64,000 nt of DNA, taken from the NCBI GenBank assembly GCA_005656395.1, contig SRSI01000031.1, positions 186,001 through 250,000 on the forward strand, written 5' to 3'. Shown one piece after another: positions 1-11,700 of this stretch (its first letter is position 1; every line of letters starts with the position of its first letter). The notes below the pieces were generated by a model that saw only the letters and a program-made list of their open reading frames with translations, made no database searches and was not told the DNA's origin. Position numbers and translations under genes: made by a program. Source of the DNA: Strongyloides papillosus (taxonomy: Eukaryota > Nematoda > Chromadorea > Rhabditida > Strongyloididae).

Positions 1-2514
1 TAGTATACAAATATAACATACACATCTTTTATACTCCTTATTATTACTTTAAACATGCTTAAACGCACTTTTATGAAAACACACATCAAGGAAATGGAAG
101 GAGATTCTAAAATTTTCAAATATAATTCTATTAAATATACGCGTCAATTTGTTCTAAAGTAAAATATTATTCATTCTAAAGAAATGAAAATTTAAACTTA
201 TTTATTTAATATAAAAATGAATTTTATAGGTGATAATACAATTAAAAAAATTTGTACTTTATTATATAATAAAACTTTTAAAACAAATTAAATTTTCTTA
301 ATTAAAAAATAACTGCAATAAACTACTTTTTTTTTGATTTTATGGAAACATAGTAATAAAGTAAATATATAAAATTAAAAAAGCTAATAAAATTTTATAT
401 TCCTTTTTCATATTGTAAATCTACAATTACATTGAGATAAAAATAAGCACGAAGGAAGATAAATAATTTTCATCTAACATATAGAAACATTATAAATAAA
501 AGCAATAAATTTGTATAAGTAAAACTTTAGTAAGAATGAATTTTAATGTTTATCGGTAAGATAGTTTCCAGATATTTTTTAAAGTAAAATTTGTATCCAC
601 TTTTTATATGCAAAGTTAAATCCATGTTTTAAAGTAAATTTAACAACAACGGAAAAACCTTTAAATACATTAAAGAAATTTATCATTTTCAATTATTTTA
701 AAAAATGCATTTTTTTAACAGAACAGAACTAATATTTTTCAATACAATTTCATAAAGAATAAAAAATTTAAGGAAATAAAATAAAAATATTAAAGCAAAA
801 AAGAAATTTGTTATTAAATAAATTCTTTAAAATATTATTAAAAGATTTATTTTAGAAATTGATGAAATATCTAATAGGAAGCGTTGTATCACTTATAAAT
901 GTTGATTGATATAATGAAAGTGGGTACTTGTTATATTTTAAACGTAATATCAAAATTCATGGCATGTATACTATTTGTACTATTTTATAGAAATAATAGA
1001 AATTATTCTTTTAGTGGTTTTTAATATATATTTAAATAAGTATTATTTGAGGTGAAGAGCCTATTATGAATAAATAAAGACTTTTAAAATAATTTTTTAA
1101 ACCCAAAAGTTAAATGAAATTAGGTTTTGATAGTGAGAAAGGCTAGATGAAAAGAAATAAAATGAGACATTAATGTGTAATTGATAAAAATTATTTTAAA
1201 AACCTTTTTGTTACATATAAAACTTTATTCTTACCATCTTGTTTCATGGAAGCATTATTCGTATCAACAGAAAAAGGATGTCAATTAAAAGGTGATAAAA
1301 TTACTTGCTACAAATTGATAGAAACATAATGATGTTAGAGGAAGCCTAATAAATTTTATTTACTTAATTAAAACATAAAATTTTTAATATTTCACCAAGA
1401 AATGAAAAGTCGTTAAGAAAATAAATAAAAATGAGTTTTTAACAAAGTATAAAAAAATAGGTAGACATATTTATATAGAAAAGTATTTGTATATCATTGA
1501 AATATCTATTTTTTTTTGTTTTCAAAAACATATAAATTTTTCTAAAAGTGCTTAAAAGATAGATTTAAAATATTGAAGAATTTTTTAGTTATAAATAATA
1601 TTATCAATTTAGGTGTGAAAAATTCTTTTTTTAAATTTGAAAATAAAAAAATATAAATGCAGTGAATAATGTTAAACTAAAAAGCCTTATCACAATAAAT
1701 TAAAATACATCAAAAATCTTTCTCCAAAATATTTTTGACTTCTTCAAAATTACATGTGTATATTCATCCTCAAGAACGGAAGTAGAAGTTAACAAAATAA
1801 AAGAAAAGATATGCACCAATGAGTTTAGGAGAATTGATGAAACAATACTTATTACAATATTTCTTTTATTTATGCATATTTTATTCCTATAAAATTAATT
1901 TTCAGTTAAAACTAGGCGTACTCGTACAAAATCATTTCGTTTTAACTTTACTATTATTTATATTTTTTAACGAAGGTTGTTTAGTCTTAAAATCAAATTA
2001 ACTTATCACTAGAGTTATATTTGAAAATAAGAAAATTTTAAGGATGAATATTTGTTAACAATTTTACAAATGAAATATATATTAGTAAGTATTTAAATTA
2101 ATTTTTAAAAATATTACAAAATTATTTAACAAACATGTGCCTTGAAGCTAAACAAGATGAAAGCAAAGGAAAGAGAAAATTTAATTTCAAAAACACAGAT
2201 TTTCACATTTCGATATAAAAGATTGAGTTATATAAATATATATATATTAAAAATATAGTAAGATACAAGATTCAATTAATTTCTTGTTTATTATTTGATA
2301 CATATATATTATATACATGATACACCATAACATATTACCGTTTAAATACATCATATTAGGAAGAGAATGAATGATAGATAGGATTATCTTTTTATAAGAT
2401 TTTAATATCCACTATAAAACTCAATTCATCGGAGGAAAATAAAATTGTTATAGCTTATAATATAGTTTCTATATCATTTGTAATTTTTCCATACTTTTTT
2501 GTTTAAAAAACTTA
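1..2514. other. AT-rich intergenic DNA, no gene seen
   Basis: Poly-A/poly-T rich sequence with frequent stops in all frames. One 60-codon open frame near 1819-2001 (+) is rich in Phe, Leu and Tyr as expected from random AT-rich DNA and has no family signature. No tRNA or clear splice-bounded exon was recognised. Confidence 0.6.
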
Positions 2515-2515
2515 C

Positions 2516-2672
2516 ATGAATGATGGTAATGTTCTGCATGAACTTGAGGAATATATCTGTGCTGTGGATGTTGATCTTTCCATGAACGTCGTCCTTTACC
2601 TTCTTCTACCCATAAACCAGAAATAGAGGAAAATAATTGAAGTAGACAAAGAGTCAAAAATACAAAATACAT
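2516..2672 (-). CDS. Candidate small secreted peptide (52 aa)
   Basis: An ATG at 2672 (minus strand) opens a 52-codon frame starting with a strong signal peptide (MYFVFLTLCLLQLFSSISG), followed by a short His/Gln/Lys-rich tail with a basic GKGRR cluster and HPQHRYIPQVHAEHYHH. Ten bases upstream is an acceptor-like TTTTTTAATAG, which could be a spliced-leader site. After the last Ser codon plus one T comes a GTAAG donor; a downstream ATATAG acceptor would add AA and complete a TAA stop, so the protein may end there through a split stop codon. The frame is much richer in G/C than its surroundings, supporting a real exon. It could be a neuropeptide or small secreted effector; I do not recognise the family. 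Confidence 0.45.
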
Positions 2673-2682
2673 TAGACTTCCT

Positions 2683-5600
2683 ATTAAAAAAGAAAAATTG
2701 GTTAGACTTTTTAAAATAAGACAAAAGACAAAAAAATTATCATCCACAAATGATAGATCAAGAAATCATGAGAAAATATTATTCATATCGATAAACAGTT
2801 AATTATATGATGTAAATTAATAGTTCTTACGAAGTCATACAGAATAAGTTTCTAATTTGATTAATATTTTATTAGAAAATTTGATTAATTCTTAAAAAAG
2901 AATCTTATTATATATAACAGTAAGTAATATTTATATGTTTTATGGGGCGTGGAAATTACCTTTGAATAACAATATTAGATGATAAAACTTTTAGATGTAC
3001 CTTTAGGTAGTAAAATAAGGCTATAAATTTTTGCCTCTCACATTTTCTATATTATATAACACATTCATGATAATAAAGTTAGTAAACTCTAAAGCACTAA
3101 ATATGGTCAATAAAAGTGGTAAACATATTAGATTATCAAAGAGTTAATGGATTAATATACATGTATTTTGAAGGCAAAAAGAAATTAAAAGACACATTGA
3201 TAAGTGTTGTGAAAGGGTAAATATTATTTTCTAATTTGTTTTCCTTACATTCCAAATTTCTTATAAGGTTTATCATCAGAAATATTAATAGACATTTTTT
3301 AATAATATTCTTAAGAATCATTTCGATGGGAATGAAATAAAATATGATGTAGAAATTTTTTATGAAATATTACTAGAAAATTGTGAAAAAAAATCCTTAA
3401 TTGCTTTGTTGAGATAAGGAAATTGATATGAATAATATTGAAAGTGTAACAAGTTTGGATTAAAAAGTAAATAAATTTTAGTAATAAATATTGCTGTGGA
3501 CTTTAATAGATAAACAAATAAAAGAATAAATTTTGAGTATGAATCTCGTTTAAAGAAGTCTAAGCTTAAATTAAACGAATCTGTGGGATATGCTATAAGA
3601 TAATTAGAAATATCCTATATAAATATATACATATATAATGAATTGAAAAATAGAATAGTGATAATATAATAGAAGAACTCTGGTAAGTGATGCATTTATC
3701 TCATTATATTTGGTTATTCTTTTCTTAATTTTTAGCTTGATTTCTTTTATATTATTCAACACTAATTATACTTCCTTTGAATAATCCTAATGATAATAAT
3801 ACAAGATAAGCAAAGATAATAGAAGATATAATATTAGAAATTTTTAAGCGGAAATTTTAAGATCTATACTATACATAAATTGTACAAAATAGTTTTGATT
3901 TAAAAATTTAAGATACAGTATAATGCTTTAGAAAAATAAAAATAAAATATAAATAAAATAAAACTCTAAATATTTATATTAAAATAATAAATTAACAAAG
4001 AAAATGTACATTTATTTATCATTATAAAATAAAAGTTTATTTAAATATTACTTAACTGTTAATTACTTAAAAAATACAATTTGTTGATGGAAAAAAATTC
4101 TTTAAAGTTTTTATTACTCAAAAAAAAGAATTCAAAAGTGGCTGTATCTCTACATTTATCATCATGAAAATAAAATAGATATATTTATACATTAAGGGAA
4201 AATGAAATTAATATATAAATGTTTACCATAGGGTATACTTTGATAAATCAAAAGCGGCACATGTATAGTTTTTATTTATAGATTTATATTTATTTGACCT
4301 TCTTAAACAATATTTACTTAATATATTTTTGTGTCCTCAACAAAAATATGATATTACTTAGACAAAAATAGAGATATTTAACATTAAAATTATTTTTACG
4401 TATATTATTATATGATATATTTTATAGCATTTATGTTGACCTAAGAAGACAAAAATTTGAAGATTGATAATGTTTAAACAGGAAATGAAAAAGGAAGGAT
4501 CATTTAAAGAAAACTTCTTCTTGTGTATAAGATAATATATATGATTAAAAAGTAAAAAAGATTTATTGATGAAGTAACTGTCATAGATTGTTTGGAGACT
4601 GTCAATAAGCAGCTAACTTATAATGTCAAAAGTAATTTTACTTACGTGCAATAAATGTTTATAAAATTAGATATTAGAGATTTAATAATTAATAAGGAAA
4701 ATTATTCAATTTAATAAATTTAATTATTTATGGGCAAAAATAAAACTCATTCAAAGATTTTTGATCAAGATTTGTGATAAGATTTTAATTAAATTAATGG
4801 ATAAGAATGGAAAAACAAAATTTTTATAATTTATTTAATAGAATATTTTCTATAAAACTTATTACCGCTTTCAAAGCTTTATTCTAAAATGTAATATACA
4901 TTTTAAGAAAATGAAATCGGTTTGAAATAATTATATACATGGGACAAAATACAGGGTCATATGGTGGTAAATAAATAAATAAAAACAAAGAAAACTAGAA
5001 ATTATTGTCACGAAATTTCAACTCAGAAGTACTTTTTAGTGCAATATAAAGCTAATCATGTTATTTGCAATGTTGTATAAATTTTAAATCAGACATAAAA
5101 AAAATTACTCAAAGTGTTTCCATTAATTAATCACTCTAATAAACAATGATAAAAGCATATGCATGAAATATCCTAAGATATAAATTAGTATAAAGAAAGT
5201 CCAGCCTTCTTTTCTCAACTAATTATCATTGAGATTTTATTAAATATATGCAAATGATATAAAATTAAGTAATTATCCAATTTAAAATAATACCATCTGA
5301 AAGGAATACAGAAAAAGAAGTTAAGTAGAATTAAATATATCAGGAATATTATATTTTATCATGGTATATGAAAGTTTAAAATAATTTAACTTCAGGAAAC
5401 GTTGTTGACATATGGTTGGTGGATGATTCAGCAGAATAATTAGATGATTGGCACGTTAGAATAGGGAGGTCGGAAGTGTCGTTAGGTTTTTATTTGATGA
5501 AAATTTGCCTTTAATGAAGTTGTTAGTATAAAGTAGATAATGAAGTAACATAAAAAGTGAAAATAAAGAATTTTAGAAGTTAATGAGTTGTTTTATTACA

Positions 5601-6709
5601 AATGCTAAATGAAACAATTTACAGTCTGAAAGAAATAACATATACATTAAGATGTAAAATAAAGCTATTATATTATTAGTAGATGATTTCAATAAAAGAA
5701 ATCAACAAAAGAATTAATTTTAGTAAATTAAACTACTACTATAAATATACTAACACATTTAGTAGTAAATATCGTTAAAATTAATTAGATGTAACATCTT
5801 TATTTTAGCAAATATATCAAAATATTAATTTAGACCATAAAAATTAAATTGCTTTTTGACAATAATAAGAAATAACTATATAAAATAAAGTCAATAGTTT
5901 CATTAAAAAGTCTTTTTACTTCTATAATATGAATTTTATTGATATAACAAATTTTGAGAAATTTCTATGTTTTATTAAGATAAAAAAAATAAATAGTAGT
6001 TAGCATGGTGGAAAATTTTACTTTTTTAATAAAACTTTCCAATTTTTTTATTTTAAATTAGAGTCATACCATCTCACGATTTTTTTTGCTAGAAATATTT
6101 ATATTTACTATCAAATTTCATATCTTATGATAATTAAAAAAAGAAGTTATTAGATATAGATAAATATTCTTGAGTAATTGCTTCTAGAAAAAGATATATA
6201 TCATTTTTCTGATAAATAACATTAATTTTTTCTATAAAAACATGTGCTATTTGAAGATATATAAACATTGCTTTATTATATAAAAATAATTCTTTTTGTA
6301 TTTATGAATTGATAGATATTATGTAGTATTTTTTTAATTGGTAAATATGTATATTGTTAAATAACTGAAAAATAGATAAAATAATTAATTATTAATCATA
6401 AATTAAAATATCTCTTGTTTTTATTTCAAGTAAAGTAATGAAGAAGGTTGTCTTTTTTCTGATTGTGGAAGCAATTTTCTTTATTATTAATTGTGTCTAT
6501 TATTATTAAAATTTAAAATTGCTAAAATAAAAATAGGAAAGTGATGGACAATTTCATGCAAGGTAACAATTTTATATTTACAATATGTGAATAATATCCT
6601 TTAGCAAGTAAAAATAAACTTTGTGAGGCTTAAAATTCTTAAGAACAATTATTATTCACTAAAAATTGGTTGTCGATAAGATATACCTTTTTATAGTATA
6701 ACAAAAAGA
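2683..6709. other. Intergenic DNA, 4 kb, no gene supported
   Basis: AT-rich throughout. A short patch of higher GC (about 5395-5535) has no convincing ORF. A 61-codon minus-strand frame at 3136-3321 has a signal-like start but no other support. The last 150 bases are the likely promoter/5' UTR of the Stum-like gene. Confidence 0.55.
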
Positions 6710-7423
6710 ATGTCAGGTAAGTTGAATTTAAATATTTATTAAAATAATATTATTGTAGTTATAACATTATCATCAGACCAAAATCAACCTCCACAAACAC
6801 CAGTTTTAAGAGGATGGTTAAAGATCCAAAAAGCATTACCAAAAATCTTAGAATATGGTTTGAATGAAGGAATACTTCTTCCTCGGGAAACAAGTCAAGC
6901 ATTTAATATAACTGGTATTGTATTAGCTGCACAAGAAGAACAAATAACTAAAGAAACAAAAAGAGAAGATAAAGTTAATCTTCCAACCAATGATATAACA
7001 ATGATGCATGAAGCAATACCATTTCTTCCCGTTCCAGTTGCATTAATATGCCTTTTTTTAAATATTGTTTTACCTGGTACTGGAACAATATTTTCAGGTT
7101 TGTCTGTTCTTTGTATGGGTCAACCAAGAGTTAATTGTAAAGAGGGAAGGAAACTTGTATCACTCCTTGTTAATATTTTAGTTGGCATCAGTCAATTTTT
7201 TACAATAACATTCCTTTTTGTTGGATGGTTTTGGTCTATTGCATGGGGTGGATTAATAATCATTCACTCAATACAATATAGAGAAGCATTGCAACAAAGA
7301 AGACAAGAAGCTGTCGCTACTGCTGCTATTGAAGCATTAACTAAAGATTCTATCTTACATAGGAAAGATGTTAAGGCATTAGTTAAAAATGCTAAAACTG
7401 GTAAAATTTTAGAAAAAGTATGA
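6710..7423 (+). CDS. Stum/SPEC3 family membrane protein
   Basis: Two exons: 6710-6716 (ATG TCA G) and 6759-7423, with a 42-nt GTAAGT...TTGTAG intron, giving about 223 aa. Using another in-frame acceptor (CAG ending 6776) would remove six residues. The C-terminal half is the SPEC3/Stum domain (residues about 85-175): a conserved entry MHEAIPFLPVPVALICLFLN, a Gly-rich PGTGTIFSG turn, a short Cys-containing loop, then two further hydrophobic segments including FVGWFWSIAWG. Three membrane spans are predicted. The N-terminal 80 residues are polar and variable. Drosophila Stum is needed for mechanical transduction in proprioceptive neurons; a sensory or ciliary role here is inference from family. 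It converges tail-to-tail with the IFT20 gene 71 bp away. Family assignment is firm; function in this worm is not. Confidence 0.88.
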
Positions 7424-7494
7424 ATTAATTTTGCAATAATATAAATTTTTTATTTTTAATGAAAAATAAAATATTAATCAAATTATTTTTTTAA

Positions 7495-7932
7495 TTATAA
7501 AGAAGATTGAAGTTTTCCTTTCAATTCTCTTTGTTGTGCTTCTATTTGTCTTAAACTATCAACTTCATCCTTTAACCTTTCTAATTCTATCTGTTTTTGG
7601 CGTATAAGAATACGTAATTGTTGTTGTTCATTTATTTTTTCATTATCATTATTTCTTAATGCATTTCTCGTTTCAAGTGCCTTAAGTCTAGCTAAATCAA
7701 CAGTTTTCCCTAATTCTTTCATTGAATCAATTAAATATCGTGCCGATTCACGAAATCTTTCTATTTTATCTATAAATTCTGAGCCTTCATTTTTCAATGT
7801 TTGTGACGATTCTGCTACGTCTAAAAATTAAAGTATAAATAAAGTATAGTAATTCAAAAACATACCAACATTAATTAATTTTAATCTATTTAATTCATCA
7901 ATATAAACATTGTCTTCGATTTTATCACTCAT
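7495..7932 (-). CDS. ift-20: Intraflagellar transport protein IFT20
   Basis: Exon 1 is 7866-7932 and exon 2 is 7495-7820, joined by a 45-nt intron (GTATG...TTTTTAG), giving 130 aa against about 132 aa for the animal protein. The N-terminus carries the IFT20 signature YIDELNRLKLINV; the middle has EFIDKIERFRES, and the C-terminal half is a coiled coil with ARLKALETRNALRNN followed by QQQLRILIRQKQIELERLK, all aligning in order with IFT20. IFT20 is a small IFT-B subunit that also acts in Golgi-to-cilium vesicle delivery; in nematodes cilia occur only on sensory neurons. The first intron had to be inferred because the ORF otherwise starts after the conserved N-terminus. It ends close to the convergent Stum-like gene. 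Confidence 0.92.
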
Positions 7933-8172
7933 TTTACCAAAGTACTACTCCCTAAAATACTAAACTACTATTAAATCTAAACTTTCCATGGCAACAACAA
8001 AAACTTATTACCAATTCTTTTTATCAATATGTGTTATTCACAATGTAAATAATAATATTTTTCAAAAAGGTATAAGTAGATTAAAGAATCAGTTTTTGTA
8101 ACAAAAATATAATAATTTAATTAGTATCAAAAAACAGATATAGAAATTTTATTTATAGAGATTAAATTTATT

Positions 8173-8731
8173 TTAGAAACCGTAATAGTATAAAAATACT
8201 AATAATATATTAAGAAAGATTAAAGAATTTTTTATATTCCTATTGATAAAAAATGATGAAGAGTTACAAAAGTTTCTATCATTGCAGATACATGATTCGT
8301 GCCCAAAATGATTTGACCTACAACTTGGTATTTCATATAATTCATCATAGGTATTTGCATCATAAGGCACACATGTATATGCTATCCGCTTTGGTACTGT
8401 ATCAAGATCAATAGATTCAAGTAGATTATCATACTGGTAACGTGGATTTGAGAAGAAGTTTTGCCTCGAAGATAAATCATGTCTAAAAAAATAGGATATA
8501 ATTTTTTACTAGTAAAATTTACCTGATCACTTTAAGACAAGCAAATCCTTCACATTCTTTACAATCTTTATCACAATTTGTACCTTCATAACACTTTAGA
8601 GCAATAAAACTTTCTATAAAAATATGTAAATGTTATTTAATTATTTATGAATAACAATAAGTTTAAGTAAACCTACCTATGAATGAGAATAATAAAAAAA
8701 TATACGTTAAAATTTTATTTATTCTTTCCAT
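8173..8731 (-). CDS. Ly6/three-finger-like GPI-anchored protein
   Basis: Three exons: 8677-8731, 8523-8613 and 8173-8482, with introns GTAGG...TATAG and GTAAAT...TTTTTAG, giving 151 aa. Residues 1-23 form a signal peptide (hydrophobic ILTYIFLLFSFI). The mature part is Cys-rich: LKCYEGTNCDKDCKECEG near the start and ESCICNDRNFCNSS near the end, the latter resembling the CxC...CN closing motif of Ly6/uPAR-type folds. It finishes with a short hydrophobic tail (SLIFLNILLVFLYYYGF) and no following basic stretch, as in GPI-anchor signals. This suggests a small extracellular surface protein, possibly a receptor or channel modulator; no orthologue is recognised. All three exons keep frame across the proposed junctions (456 nt in total, ending in TAA). 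Confidence 0.75.
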
Positions 8732-11700
8732 AACTTCTAATGTTTTATCTATCCAAGTATTATAAAAATTTAAAATATGAATTTTCAATAAAAATAAGAC
8801 ATAAATTACATATAATATTTTTTTAAAATTAAGCGTTAAATATAGATAAAAGTCTTTGTCATTATTTTTCTGTATCTTCCTTTTTTTTTGTCGTTGTGAT
8901 ATGTTGGTAGAAATATTCACAAAGGTTTCTAAGATAATTGTTTTTTACCAACTTTATTTAAAAATTTCTAAAAATAAATCTTATGAGATTTTATTGTAAC
9001 TTTGTAAATATGATTTATACATAAAAATATAAAAAAATAATTTAGTCTCACAAAAAAGTATAAGTTCAAAAAGCACTATGATTTAATACTTAATGAACGT
9101 CATAATTTAATATTATTTTAGGAAAAATAATATATAAAGTATTCTTTAATATAAAATAATGTTCTACCATATGGTTTAATGATTAATTTATTTTATAAAA
9201 ATAATAACTATATATTTAATAAAGTTTTAAGGTGATTAGCAAAGATAAGCTTATGACATAAAAAAATATGGTTATAAATGCAGATGGTAAAATGTGCTTT
9301 GAATACCTTTCAAACAAATAAAGAAAAATTACATATAAAGGTATTGATATAACAAAAGAAACTTATAGATTCTTCAAATTAAAGATGTAATTTATATCTT
9401 TATATTCAGCACAGTAGAAGGAAATAATATATCTAATGATACTAATAAAAATGTTTAAAGACTTTCTTTACAAAGATTGAGTTCTTAAAAATAAAAATTT
9501 TTGTATATACATGGAATATTTTGTACACCCTTAAATTTTATAGTAATAAGTGTTAGTTTTGTTGTTAAGAAAAACAAAAAATAGCCAGTTTGATAAATTA
9601 ATATCCAATTGAAACGAAACCTGAAATAGGGAATAAATATTTAGATGTCATAACATCTTATTTATGGTAAAGTAGTCAGTGTTGCTAAAATAGTTTATTC
9701 ATTTCTAAAAAGAAACAATGCGGGAAGGATAAATTAATAAATGATTTTAAAAGAAACTCCAGTAATTAAATGAATACTCTCTACGAAGTTTTTTTTATTT
9801 AAGCTTTAATTACATTATTAATTAAGTCTAATTACTTTTTTAATCTTACATCTTCATAAATGATGGTGGCAATAGCCATAACATACTTATCAATCTTGTC
9901 AAAATAAAAATTATGATTTAACACTCAAAATATTAATAAAAAAAATATTTAAACACTCTTTACTTTTTATGGTAATTTTAAAGTTTTTGAGGAAGAAGTA
10001 AAGAAAAAAGTACATCCGTCAAATCTCCTACAATTATAATTGAATGAATTGTTAAACTCTCTGAAAAAAAATTATAATTCCAACATTATAAAAAAAGTAA
10101 TTAAAAACTAATTGTCTTTCAAATTCCAACAAAAAAAATAAATAAATATTAAATATATCTATATTTTTATCTTAAAGCTGTTACCAGTTAATTACAATTT
10201 TTCTTACATAAAACGATAAATATACAAATTTGACATTTTTTTCTTTATTTCTTAAAGTAATAATATATCATACGTGTAGATGAAAATAATTTTTTAACTA
10301 TAAATGTCCAAAATGAATAGAACAAAAAACTGATAAATATTAATAATATTGACATACTTATCGTATGAAGTTTTACTAAGTTAGAAAAAAATAATTTTAA
10401 AAGCACTTTTTAGTAAATAATGTATTTAATTTTTTTCCTTCTTTTTATTTAACATGTAACTTTTCGGAAGTAGGTATTAAAAAGATATGATTGGCACTTA
10501 GTTATGAAAATTTTTCTATGTAATTAGAATAAGGTAATAGATAGAAAAGAGATCTGCCAATAGTTTAACAAAATGTGTTTATATAACACTATCAAGTTTA
10601 TTCCTGAAATTCTCACAACATTGACCATCTGTATCTATTCATATAACTGTATTAATATTATAATTGTAATATCCCACGATAATTTTGCAATTGAGATATA
10701 ATACACTCTTGGCAAACAAACAAATTGACATATTATACATGAATTAATAATAATGAAAAAAACAGAGCACTAATATATTAAAGTATGTTTATCTATCCAA
10801 AAAGTTGCAATTTATTTCGGCACAATGATAGTAATACATAAAATAAAAAGAACATATATGTATGAACATAAAAAAGAACTAATTTAAGTTATGAATAATG
10901 GAAACAGTCATAAATTATATCATTTATCCAGATGTGTATACCTGAATGAAAACATTTTATAACCACAAATATTTTTACTTTACTATAAAAATTGTTATGT
11001 TGTACTTTCAAATTTTTAATATGCTTATAACATTGCTTTTATTAAAACATCTGAATTTACCCTACATTATAAAAGAAACTTATTGTTAATATTCAACATA
11101 AGTATACTTTATTGATAGAAAAACTAAAAAAAGTTAGATCTAAGTAAACATTAAAAGATTTATTAGATATTTTTCTAAAATAAAGGAACATATATTTAAG
11201 TTGAAAAATAAAGATGCATAGAGTTCCGAATTTAATGGCCCATAGAAAAAGTATTAATTTTAATAAAAAAAAACATTTATGGTACATGGATTAATAAAAT
11301 GAATGCATACATTTTAATAATACTGAAGAAATAATTAACCTTTAAAGAAAATTAAGCTTTATCATAAGAAGAAACAATAATATGAATGAATAAATATGAA
11401 TGATATAAATTAATCCTATATTTGTATCTAAACATCCAGACAAAAAAGTGTATATATGAATCTATATAACAAATTTTAAATTAAAATATAGACTAATTAA
11501 ATTATTTCGCTTATTAGCAACCTATTATGAAAAATAATTTTTTCAAAGTTGCTACCAAACAAACAACATTAAATAAAATAAAATTTCCTAATACTTGTCA
11601 CTATATATTTTAATTATATTCACATTTATTCATCTTCAAGATTCATCTATAAAAAGCCTGCTTAAGTATATTTTACATAACCATTATTAAAATGAATTAT

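Noticed and set aside
1819..2001. 60-codon plus-strand hydrophobic frame
   Set aside because: Phe/Leu/Tyr-rich as expected by chance in this base composition.
3136..3321. 61-codon minus-strand frame with signal-like N-terminus
   Set aside because: Composition matches random AT-rich sequence; no splice or leader acceptor and no motif.
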